Origin: Pusillimonas sp. UBA3987
GTDB taxonomy: Bacteria; Pseudomonadota; Gammaproteobacteria; Burkholderiales; Burkholderiaceae_B
DNA: 64,000 nt
Assembly (NCBI GenBank): GCA_002384935.1
Contig: DGCD01000006.1
Span: 62,001-126,000 of the forward strand
Reading direction: 5' to 3'
A program made the position numbers and the translations under genes. Below are positions 36,462 through 43,631 of this stretch, piece by piece. A model generated the notes under the pieces. The model was not told where the DNA came from and made no database searches. It saw only the letters and a list, made by a program, of their open reading frames with translations. Numbering within the stretch: the stretch's first letter is position 1; every line of letters begins with the position of its first letter.

Positions 36462-36474
36462 CGTCTGCCTGCCT

Positions 36475-37749
36475 TTATAAACGCAAATCGGATTCTTCCG
36501 CCGTCAATACGTATTTCAGGTCATACAAGACATGGGGCGTTTTACCGAGCGCCCGGATTTTGTCGACACCCATTTGCACGAACTCATTGTGAGCCACTGC
36601 CAGCACAATTGCATCGTAGGCACCCGGCTTGGGCTGCTGTACAGGGGTAATGCCGTACTCTTCCTGAGCCTCGTCGGCATCGACCCACGGGTCATAGACG
36701 TCGACCTGGGTACTGTACTCGTTCAGCTCATTCACGATATCGACAATACGGGTGTTGCGCAAATCGGGGCAGTTTTCCTTGAACGCCAGGCCCATAACGA
36801 GAATGCGGGAATCCTGAACCTGTATACGGTGCTTGGTCATTGCCTTGATGACCTGAGACGCAACATAACCGCCCATTGAGTCGTTCAAGCGACGCCCGGC
36901 CAGAATGATTTCTGGATGATAGCCAATGGCTTGCGCCTTGTGCGTAAGGTAGTACGGATCAACACCAATGCAATGCCCGCCGACCAGGCCGGGCCGGAAC
37001 GGCAAAAAATTCCATTTGGTTCCGGCAGCTTCAAGCACAGCCTGTGTGTCAATGCCCATTCTGTTGAAAATCAACGCCAGTTCGTTAATTAACGCAATGT
37101 TGACGTCGCGCTGGGTGTTCTCGATGACTTTGGCTGCCTCGGCAACGCGAATGGACGAAGCCTTGTGGGTACCCGCCACAATCACTTCACGATAAAGCGC
37201 ATCAACCAGTTCGGCCACTTCCGGCGTCGAACCCGAGGTTACTTTCTTAATCGTTGAAACACGATGCTGCTTGTCGCCGGGATTAATGCGCTCGGGGCTA
37301 TAGCCGGCATAAAAGTCTTCATTGAATTTCAACCCGGATACACGCTCAAGCACGGGCACACAGTCTTCCTCGGTTGCACCGGGGTAAACAGTTGACTCGT
37401 AAACCACAATATCGCCCCGCTTGAGTACCCGGCCAATGGTTTCACTGGCCCGCACCAATGGCGACAGGTCGGGTTGTTTGAAATCATCGATTGGCGTGGG
37501 TACCGTCACAATGAATACATTCGCCTGGGCCAGCTCTGCCGCCGTATGCGTAAAGCTTAAATACGATGCCTGCGCCAGCTCCTCGGGCTCAACTTCCCGG
37601 GTATGGTCTTTGCCTTGCTCAAGCTCGGCAATACGACGCGCATTAATGTCAAACCCCAGCACCGGGCGCTTTTTGCCAAATTCAACAGCCAGGGGCAAAC
37701 CAACATATCCCAGGCCAACCACCGCCAACTTCACATCTTCAATCTGCAA
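36475..37749 (-). CDS. UDP-N-acetylhexosamine 6-dehydrogenase (WbpO/TviB type)
   Basis: A 424-residue NAD-dependent enzyme that oxidises C6 of UDP-GlcNAc or UDP-GalNAc to the uronic acid. The Rossmann motif is VVGLGYVGLPLAVEFGKK, the catalytic cysteine lies in GLVGGHCIGVDPYYLTHKA, and GLAFKENCPDLRNTR is the C-terminal NDP-sugar-binding signature. The start is a TTG with an excellent AAGGGG ribosome site 6 nt upstream. The GTG five codons later has none, and homologues share this N-terminal stretch. With the downstream epimerase it should form UDP-GalNAcA. Confidence 0.93.
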   Translation of the reverse strand: MQIEDVKLAVVGLGYVGLPLAVEFGKKRPVLGFDINARRIAELEQGKDHTREVEPEELAQASYLSFTHTAAELAQANVFIVTVPTPIDDFKQPDLSPLVRASETIGRVLKRGDIVVYESTVYPGATEEDCVPVLERVSGLKFNEDFYAGYSPERINPGDKQHRVSTIKKVTSGSTPEVAELVDALYREVIVAGTHKASSIRVAEAAKVIENTQRDVNIALINELALIFNRMGIDTQAVLEAAGTKWNFLPFRPGLVGGHCIGVDPYYLTHKAQAIGYHPEIILAGRRLNDSMGGYVASQVIKAMTKHRIQVQDSRILVMGLAFKENCPDLRNTRIVDIVNELNEYSTQVDVYDPWVDADEAQEEYGITPVQQPKPGAYDAIVLAVAHNEFVQMGVDKIRALGKTPHVLYDLKYVLTAEESDLRL

Positions 37750-37793
37750 GTTATTCCCCTTCTTTGTGCAAGCACAAAAAAATTTGATTTTGT

Positions 37794-38933
37794 TTATTCA
37801 GGCTTTTTCGTTTTGCCAATTGACGGCAACAGCAGCCAGGACGGCCCGCGCCAGGACACCAGGCGCGAATACAGCCAGATATATACCAAAGAAAACACCA
37901 ACAGGCTGATGCATAACATCAGCGTGCTGTCCCACCAGATCGTGGCCGGAACCAGGCCGATTAACGTCAAAACCCACAAATACGGCGAGGCCAGGGCGTT
38001 GCAAAGCGCCGGAACGGCATGCCGGCTGTCTCGACTGAACGTCACCCGCACTAAACGTCGGAATACCAACTGGTGTAGATGTAGTGCGTCGGGTTGATCA
38101 ATGGGGGTGCCGCGCTTGAAACGGCGACGCCAAATGGAAAACAGCGTTTCAAATACCGGATAGAACAACGCGGCAAGCGCATAAAATGGCGACACGCCGG
38201 GGTTCCTGACCACCAGTTGTACAGCCAGTTCCGCCAGCATAAACCCCAGGAAATAGGCCCCGCCATCGCCCAGAAATACGCGGCCAAATGGGAAATTCCA
38301 AACCAGAAAACCCAAGGTGGCCGACGCCAGCGCGGCTGAAATCAAAAAGATGGGAATATCCTGTACCTGCAGTGCCACCAAGCCAATGGAAACGGCCATC
38401 AAGGTGGCCACCATACCGGCCAACCCGTTCATGCCGTCGACAATATTCAGCGCGTGCGTACAGCCGCCAACGGCCAGCATCGTAAACACCAGCGAAACCG
38501 GCCACCAGGCCAATAGCCAATCGATACTGGGTATTCCAACGCGTGAAACACCACCTATGAGCCACCAGGCGATCGCAGCCGACAAAAAAGCCGCCAGCAG
38601 GCGCTTGCTGGCACCGACGTCTTTCGTAATGTCTTCAAGCAGACCCGCAACAAAAACAGGCATGGCCGCGATGAACAATACCGGCCACAGCCAGGTCAGT
38701 GTCATATTGCTGGGCCCCAGCACAAGCAACCCCGCCAAACTGCCTGCAACAACCGCCAGACCACCCACGCGCGGCGTTGAGCGGCTATGTGACGCCTGCG
38801 GCTTTTTGAAATCGACATCGCCCGTCAGTTTGCCATGCCACCGTTCCGAGGCAACGATCAGCCCGCCGACCATGAACGCGACAATACAGATATAGAGCCA
38901 GGTTACGGTGTCCCAAGTTTGAGGATTGGTCAC
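37794..38933 (-). CDS. Undecaprenyl-phosphate sugar-1-phosphate transferase (WecA/MraY family)
   Basis: A polytopic membrane enzyme, about 379 residues from the chosen start, that begins glycan assembly by moving an N-acetylhexosamine phosphate onto undecaprenyl phosphate. Signatures are HALNIVDGMNGLAGMVATLM (Asp pair), FGRVFLGDGGAYFLGFMLAE and ALHLHQLVFRR. About ten membrane segments are visible. The start is uncertain: I used GTG 38933, while a TTG at 39014 adds 27 residues that look unlike the family; neither has a good ribosome site. It is the first gene of the glycan cluster. Confidence 0.88.
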   Translation of the reverse strand: MTNPQTWDTVTWLYICIVAFMVGGLIVASERWHGKLTGDVDFKKPQASHSRSTPRVGGLAVVAGSLAGLLVLGPSNMTLTWLWPVLFIAAMPVFVAGLLEDITKDVGASKRLLAAFLSAAIAWWLIGGVSRVGIPSIDWLLAWWPVSLVFTMLAVGGCTHALNIVDGMNGLAGMVATLMAVSIGLVALQVQDIPIFLISAALASATLGFLVWNFPFGRVFLGDGGAYFLGFMLAELAVQLVVRNPGVSPFYALAALFYPVFETLFSIWRRRFKRGTPIDQPDALHLHQLVFRRLVRVTFSRDSRHAVPALCNALASPYLWVLTLIGLVPATIWWDSTLMLCISLLVFSLVYIWLYSRLVSWRGPSWLLLPSIGKTKKPE

Positions 38934-39070
38934 ATTATTACCATGCGTGATGAAATTGATTACATTATGAAGTGAGTTTGCTGGCGCTACCTTGCTACGT
39001 GCAAGCAGATGCAACGAGAAATGTTACATCAAAACATCACAAAAATAGGGGTTAGCCCTGAGCTGGGCAT

Positions 39071-39102
39071 AAAAAAAAGCCCGAGATCAGAGATCTCGGG
39101 CT
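39071..39102 (-). terminator. Strong intrinsic terminator of the candidate small RNA
   Basis: AGCCCGAGATC (39078-39088) and GATCTCGGGCT (39092-39102) pair perfectly, and seven further T follow on the minus strand (39077-39071). There is no T-run on the plus strand, so the direction is clear. It could also stop read-through from coq7, 308 bases away. Confidence 0.92.
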
Positions 39103-39224
39103 AAATCCACCAAAGGAGGAGGGTGGAGGAGACAACCTTGGCATGCCGGGCTACAAAGACTTTTTGCCTGAGCCTGCGTAATTGCGTGGGGAAAACCCTT
39201 CTTTATTACGTTTCGACATCCGAT
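39071..39224 (-). ncRNA. Candidate small RNA with an anti-Shine-Dalgarno hairpin loop
   Basis: The minus strand holds two hairpins in a row. The first pairs UCCACC with GGUGGA (39127-39122 and 39111-39106) and exposes the 10-base loop CUCCUCCUUU. The second is an 11-bp stem (39102-39092 with 39088-39078) with a 3-base loop and a U-tract. The loop differs by one base from CACCUCCUUU, the anti-SD end of betaproteobacterial 16S rRNA, so it could pair with ribosome-binding sites. A second UCCUCC lies just 5' of the stem. This design recalls the cuckoo/CcsR family of proteobacterial sRNAs. The 5' end is estimated from a -10 at 39231-39236; a second possible promoter would start near 39196. No protein of the window uses this strand here. 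Confidence 0.62.
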
Positions 39225-39230
39225 AAGCAA

Positions 39231-39259
39231 ATTGTATTTGAAAAAATGCTGCGATGCAA
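39231..39259 (-). promoter_or_regulatory. Possible promoter of the candidate small RNA
   Basis: Minus-strand TTGCAT (39259-39254) and TACAAT (39236-39231) are 17 bases apart; the -10 matches consensus in five of six, the -35 in three of six. An alternative TTGCTT-16-TAATAA pair lies at 39230-39203. Confidence 0.5.
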
Positions 39260-39335
39260 GATATTTTTTGTCCTACAACTTTTTTACAACATTTCTGGCT
39301 TCAAAGACAAAGCTCTTCTTAACTACAAGCGAAGT

Positions 39336-39350
39336 TTAACCTAGGGTTAA
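39336..39350. promoter_or_regulatory. Palindrome upstream of the small RNA promoter
   Basis: TTAACC-TAG-GGTTAA is a perfect inverted repeat. It lies about 80 bases upstream of the -35 box on the minus strand. It could be a regulator site; no family is assigned. Confidence 0.4.
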
Positions 39351-39362
39351 TCCCAGGTCAAT

Positions 39363-39410
39363 ATTCAGCACACATACAAAATACAATTTGTTTCAACTTG
39401 AGTGCTGAAT
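39363..39410. repeat. Inverted repeat at the coq7 end
   Basis: ATTCAGCAC (39363-39371) and GTGCTGAAT (39402-39410) are perfect 9-base arms with a 30-base loop. The right arm touches the coq7 stop codon. It may stabilise the coq7 3' end; there is no U-tract. Confidence 0.4.
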
Positions 39411-40072
39411 CAAAAGCGATAGGCTGTCGTTGTCATCACTTTAGACATGATTTTCATGGCGCACCGGAAAGGCAAAGGCAATTTCCGTGCGCCCGCCGCC
39501 TCCGCCTTGTGGCGATGCGCAATTTCATCCTGGCGCATTTGTTCAACAATAGCGCGCGAACGACTGTCATCTGCCGGCAAGGTTTTCAAATGACGATTCA
39601 AATGTTGCTCGACCTGGGACTCGGTTTCGGCCATGAACCCCAGGTTTGATGCCGTGCCGGCACGGCTGGCCAGTGCGCCCAGCGTAAAAGAGCCCACATA
39701 CCACAACGGGTTGAGATAACTGCGATGACTGTTCAACTGGGTCAGGCGATCGTTGCACCAGGCTAAATGGTCGATCTCTTCCTGAGCCGCCGCGTGCAGC
39801 ACAGCCTGGGTTGATGCATCGCGACAAAAATAGGCTTGCCCGCGATACAGCGCCTGGGCACAGACCTCGCCCACATGGTTAACCCGCATCAAACCGGCGG
39901 CATGGCGACGGTCGGCCTCAGCAAGCGGCGTTTCGTCTGGCTTGGGCGAGCCTGCCGGATTGGGCCGCACGGCATGTGCCACACCACTCAATACCTCGAA
40001 GGCTTTGCCCAGCTCAATCAAGCCTTTGTCGACCGGGCTGAAATGACGGGGAAAGTTTTGTCCTGCCTGCAT
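39410..40072 (-). CDS. coq7: Demethoxyubiquinone hydroxylase Coq7
   Basis: A 220-residue di-iron monooxygenase that hydroxylates 2-octaprenyl-3-methyl-6-methoxy-1,4-benzoquinol in ubiquinone synthesis. Ligand segments are MRVNHVGEVCAQALYRGQA (first Glu), AAAQEEIDHLAWC (ExxH), and the second pair ETESQVEQHL and RQDEIAHRH. The C-terminus MSKVMTTTAYRF is typical of betaproteobacterial Coq7. It stands alone and diverges from the OsmC-family gene. Confidence 0.95.
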   Translation of the reverse strand: MQAGQNFPRHFSPVDKGLIELGKAFEVLSGVAHAVRPNPAGSPKPDETPLAEADRRHAAGLMRVNHVGEVCAQALYRGQAYFCRDASTQAVLHAAAQEEIDHLAWCNDRLTQLNSHRSYLNPLWYVGSFTLGALASRAGTASNLGFMAETESQVEQHLNRHLKTLPADDSRSRAIVEQMRQDEIAHRHKAEAAGARKLPLPFRCAMKIMSKVMTTTAYRF

Positions 40073-40241
40073 ATAATCATCCTAACAAATAGGCGCCCCC
40101 TGCATTAACGGGGTGATGCGCACAACAATCAATATGAAAATGGTACAACGAGTTGCGCTGTTTGCGTCAGCGTTATGCTTTACTATCTTTCTTTTACGTT
40201 TTACGCCCCCTCCAGGGGCCAAATCATAGGTGTCAAACACA

Positions 40242-40688
40242 ATGGAATGCACAATCGACTGGGGTGGCCCGGACGGAATGCTGTTTGTGGCCCGCACAGG
40301 AAGTGGCCATGTCGCCGCGATGGACGGCGCACCGGAAGGCGGTGGCAATAATTTTGCACCGCGCCCCATGGAAATGATGCTAACCGGTGCCGGCGGCTGT
40401 GCCGCCTACGATGTGGTGCTCATTCTAAAGCGCGGCCGGCATGCGGTAACCGGATGTCGCGTCAAACTTTCGGCGGAACGGGCCGAGACCGACCCGAAAG
40501 TGTTCACCCGAATTCATTTCGATTTCGCCGTCAGCGGGCGCAGCCTGCCACAAGCAGCCGTAGAAAGAGCCGTACGGTTATCACATGAAAAGTATTGTTC
40601 GGCCTCGGCCATTCTGGCCCACACCGCCGAACTGACCCATTCAGTCACCGTGCTGGACCAAACCGATCCTGAAACCTCGTCACAGTAA
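40242..40688 (+). CDS. OsmC family protein
   Basis: A 148-residue OsmC/Ohr-fold protein. The cysteines expected to act on organic hydroperoxides are candidates in GAGGCAAYDVVLILKRGRH and EKYCSASAILAH, the latter matching the second conserved cysteine region. It belongs to the YhfA-like branch; its physiological substrate is unknown. ATG 40242 begins MECTIDWGG, as in relatives; a GTG four codons upstream is possible. It is 6 nt upstream of thyA and co-oriented. Confidence 0.85.
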   Translation: MECTIDWGGPDGMLFVARTGSGHVAAMDGAPEGGGNNFAPRPMEMMLTGAGGCAAYDVVLILKRGRHAVTGCRVKLSAERAETDPKVFTRIHFDFAVSGRSLPQAAVERAVRLSHEKYCSASAILAHTAELTHSVTVLDQTDPETSSQ

Positions 40689-40694
40689 TACGCC

Positions 40695-41489
40695 ATGCAA
40701 CAGTACGAAGATTTTATGCGCCACGTTTACGAAAACGGCACGCTGAAAACCGATCGCACCGGTACGGGCACGCGTTCGGTTTTCGGCTATCAGATGCGCT
40801 TCGACCTGGCCAAGGGTTTCCCGCTGGTTACAACCAAGAAACTACACACCAAAAGCATTTTCATTGAGCTCCTGTGGTTTTTGCGCGGAGACAACAATGC
40901 AAAGTGGCTGCAGGAACGCGGTGTCAGCATCTGGAACGAATGGGCCGGGCCCGACGGCGACCTGGGGCCTATTTATGGCGTGCAATGGCGTTCCTGGCCA
41001 AAACCCGATGGCGGCCATATCGACCAGCTCGCGCAGGTGGTCGATGAAATAAAACGCAATCCCGATTCCCGCCGGCTTATTGTGTCGGCATGGAATGTCA
41101 GCGACATTCCCAATATGGCCCTGCCCCCTTGCCACGCGTTTTTCCAGTTCTACGTGGCCAACGGGAAACTGTCGTGCCAGCTGTATCAACGTAGCGCTGA
41201 TATTTTCCTAGGCGTGCCATTCAACATTGCCAGCTACGCCTTGCTGACCCATTTGATTGCCCAGCAATGTGACCTGGACGTCGGTGACTTTATATGGACA
41301 GGCGGTGACTGCCATATCTACAACAACCATTTCAATCAGGTTCAAGAGCAGCTTTCGCGCGAACCCTTCCCCTACCCCAAGTTGAATATTCTGCGACGCC
41401 CGGCCTCGTTGTTCGACTATGAATATGAAGATTTCCAGATAACAGGCTATCAGTCGCACCCACATATCAAGGCCCCTGTCGCCGTTTGA
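40695..41489 (+). CDS. thyA: Thymidylate synthase
   Basis: A 264-residue enzyme, the standard ThyA length, that methylates dUMP to dTMP with methylenetetrahydrofolate. It has DRTGTGTRSVFGYQMRFDL, the catalytic cysteine in ALPPCHAFFQFYV, and RSADIFLGVPFNIASYALLT for phosphate and folate binding. It is followed by folA, the partner that regenerates tetrahydrofolate, 35 nt downstream of the thyA stop. Confidence 0.98.
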   Translation: MQQYEDFMRHVYENGTLKTDRTGTGTRSVFGYQMRFDLAKGFPLVTTKKLHTKSIFIELLWFLRGDNNAKWLQERGVSIWNEWAGPDGDLGPIYGVQWRSWPKPDGGHIDQLAQVVDEIKRNPDSRRLIVSAWNVSDIPNMALPPCHAFFQFYVANGKLSCQLYQRSADIFLGVPFNIASYALLTHLIAQQCDLDVGDFIWTGGDCHIYNNHFNQVQEQLSREPFPYPKLNILRRPASLFDYEYEDFQITGYQSHPHIKAPVAV

Positions 41490-41524
41490 ACGATTGCGCG
41501 CCCAACCCCCTCTACACAGCACTT

Positions 41525-42028
41525 ATGAACAAGCCCCGCCCCCACCTCAAATGCGTTGTCGCCTACTCGAAGAACCGGGTCATTGGGCGCAACAATACGC
41601 TGCCGTGGCGCCTGCCATCTGATTTGGCCCACTTCAAGAAAGTGACTATGGGTCAGCCCATTATCATGGGACGCAAGACATGGGAATCATTAGGACGCCC
41701 CTTGCCGGGGCGGCGTAATATTGTCGTTAGCCGCAACGCGAACTACGAAGCACAAGGCGCAGAAGTCTTTTCATCGGTGCAACAGGCCATTGACGCCTGT
41801 AGTGGGGAAGAATCCGTTTGTATTATCGGCGGCGCCCAGATATTCAACGAGGCCTTACCTTTCATCAACGAAATAATCGCCACGGAAATCATGACCGACA
41901 TCGACGGCGACGTATTCTTCCCGGCCCTATCAGCCTCGCAATGGCGGGAAACCGCGCGCAGGCCCCGGGTACAGGAAAACGGCTACGAATACGAAATTGC
42001 CACGTATCAGTCGGTGGACTCGAAATAA
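41525..42028 (+). CDS. folA: Dihydrofolate reductase
   Basis: A 167-residue NADPH-dependent reductase of dihydrofolate. It has VAYSKNRVIGRNNTLPWRLP (Trp-containing active-site loop, Asp in PSDLAHFK), MGRKTWESLGRPLPGR for NADPH, and VCIIGGAQIFNEALP. ATG 41525 (MNKPRPHLKCVVAYSK) is preferred; a TTG at 41486 overlaps thyA and would add 13 unconserved residues. Its last codons overlap the converging gcvH gene by 22 bases. Confidence 0.96.
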   Translation: MNKPRPHLKCVVAYSKNRVIGRNNTLPWRLPSDLAHFKKVTMGQPIIMGRKTWESLGRPLPGRRNIVVSRNANYEAQGAEVFSSVQQAIDACSGEESVCIIGGAQIFNEALPFINEIIATEIMTDIDGDVFFPALSASQWRETARRPRVQENGYEYEIATYQSVDSK

Positions 42029-42381
42029 GCCTCAGCGTCCAGCAAGGAATCGAGATCGGCAGGATTATCTGCTTTCAGTTTCAAGATCCAGGCTTCGTAC
42101 GGCTCCTCGTTCAAACTTTCGGGGCGTGTTTCCAGCTCTTTATTGAAGGCCAACACCGTACCGCTTACCGGTGCGTATATGTCGGACGCCGTTTTAACCG
42201 ATTCCACCACGGCGATCACATCACCGGCCTTTACAGCGCGACCTTCCTCAACTTCACCGACAAACATCAGGTCGCCCAATTGCGCCTGCGCATGGTCGGT
42301 AATGCCTACAAGAAACGTATCTCCGTCCTGCTTGATCCATTGATGTGACGCTGTATATTTGCGATCGTTTGGTAAATTCAT
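42007..42381 (-). CDS. gcvH: Glycine cleavage system H protein (solitary)
   Basis: A 124-residue lipoyl carrier. The lipoylated lysine is Lys63 in VVESVKTASDIYAPVSG, and SHQWIKQDGDTFLVGITDHA and GEVEEG are standard. The ATG overlaps the upstream flavoprotein's stop codon as ATGA, so it is translated together with it. The partner genes gcvT and gcvP are not adjacent here; GcvH may serve a glycine cleavage complex encoded elsewhere or act as a lipoyl relay. The start 81 bases upstream is not supported. Confidence 0.93.
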   Translation of the reverse strand: MNLPNDRKYTASHQWIKQDGDTFLVGITDHAQAQLGDLMFVGEVEEGRAVKAGDVIAVVESVKTASDIYAPVSGTVLAFNKELETRPESLNEEPYEAWILKLKADNPADLDSLLDAEAYFESTD

Positions 42382-43631
42382 TGCGATTCCTTTGCTTTTA
42401 TTGCCCTTGCACAGGCCACTGCCGAGGACCAGGCCCACTGGAAATTGTAGCCGCCCAGCCAACCGGTTACGTCGACTGCCTCGCCCACAAAATATAAGCC
42501 TTCCACCGACTTTGACTGCATGCTGCGTTGATCAAGATAATTCGTGTCCACCCCGCCACGCATGACCTCGGCTTTGCGATACCCGCCCGTCCCGGAAGGG
42601 ATCAAAGCCCATTCATGAATATGACGAGCCAATTGGCTCAGTACCGGGTTGGGCGCATCGGCCAGCCGCATATCACCCATGTTGTCAGGTAAGTCGGGGG
42701 TATTCCTTAGCCACTGTTCCGCCAATCGTTTGGGCCAGATTGAGGCCAGAACCGATGACAACCGCTGCCGGTTTCCCTGCCTTGCTTCCCGCAAGGTGCG
42801 CTCAATGTCGGCCCCCGGCGCCAAGTCCAGCCTGATAGGGTGGCCCGGGCTCCAGTAGCTGGAAATCTGCAGAATAGCCGGCCCCGACAGACCCTTGTGC
42901 GTGAACAGCAAATCCTCATCGAAATGCATTGAAGATTTTTTTGCCGAAGGCTTGCCAACAGATGCCGCTTCGGTAGAGACCCTTGCCTGCACCGCCACGC
43001 CGCTTAAAGCCGAAAAAGGCTGCCATTGCTGCGAATCAAACAACAACGGCACAAGCGCGGGACGCGGCTCGACAACCTTCAAGCCAAACTGCCTGGCCAG
43101 CTTCAACGCAAAATCAGTTGCACCCAGCTTGGGAATCGCCAACCCCCCCGTTGCCACCACCAGGTTTTGCGCGTGCACCGTGCCGGTGTCGGTACTCAGG
43201 ACAAATACACTTTCCTGCTTGCCGACCTCATGCACGTTGCAGGGCATGCGCCATGCAACGCCGCCTTTCGCACATTCGCTGCGCAACATGGAAATAATCG
43301 ACTCGCTGGAGTCATCGCAAAACAACTGCCCCCGATGCTTTTCATGCCAGCCAATCCCATATTGATTAACAAGTGCGATGAAGTCTTGCGCCGAATAGCC
43401 GGCCAGTGCCGAACGGCAAAAATAAGGGTTCTGGGAAATGAAACTTGCGGGCGTTGTGTCCTTGTTGGTGAAATTGCACCGCCCCCCACCCGAAATACGG
43501 ATTTTCTCCGCCAGGCGCTGCGCATGATCAAGCAGCACGACCCTCAGGCCGCTTTGTCCGGCAACCGCCGCCGCCATCATGCCGGCGGCACCGGCACCGA
43601 TGACAGCAACATCAAAAACAACTGGGGTCAC
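42378..43631 (-). CDS. HI0933-type NAD(P)/FAD-dependent oxidoreductase
   Basis: A 417-residue flavoprotein of the HI0933/YhiN family. The FAD motif is VIGAGAAGMMAAAVAGQSGL, followed by IRISGGGRCNFTN; the C-terminus has GLYFVGEAVDVTGWLGGYNF then QWAWSSAVACARA. The family's substrate is not established, though BaiN acts on steroid enoyl intermediates. I used GTG 43631, which overlaps the decarboxylase stop codon as GTGA; a TTG at 43652 is also in frame. It is followed directly by gcvH. Confidence 0.88.
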   Translation of the reverse strand: MTPVVFDVAVIGAGAAGMMAAAVAGQSGLRVVLLDHAQRLAEKIRISGGGRCNFTNKDTTPASFISQNPYFCRSALAGYSAQDFIALVNQYGIGWHEKHRGQLFCDDSSESIISMLRSECAKGGVAWRMPCNVHEVGKQESVFVLSTDTGTVHAQNLVVATGGLAIPKLGATDFALKLARQFGLKVVEPRPALVPLLFDSQQWQPFSALSGVAVQARVSTEAASVGKPSAKKSSMHFDEDLLFTHKGLSGPAILQISSYWSPGHPIRLDLAPGADIERTLREARQGNRQRLSSVLASIWPKRLAEQWLRNTPDLPDNMGDMRLADAPNPVLSQLARHIHEWALIPSGTGGYRKAEVMRGGVDTNYLDQRSMQSKSVEGLYFVGEAVDVTGWLGGYNFQWAWSSAVACARAIKAKESQ

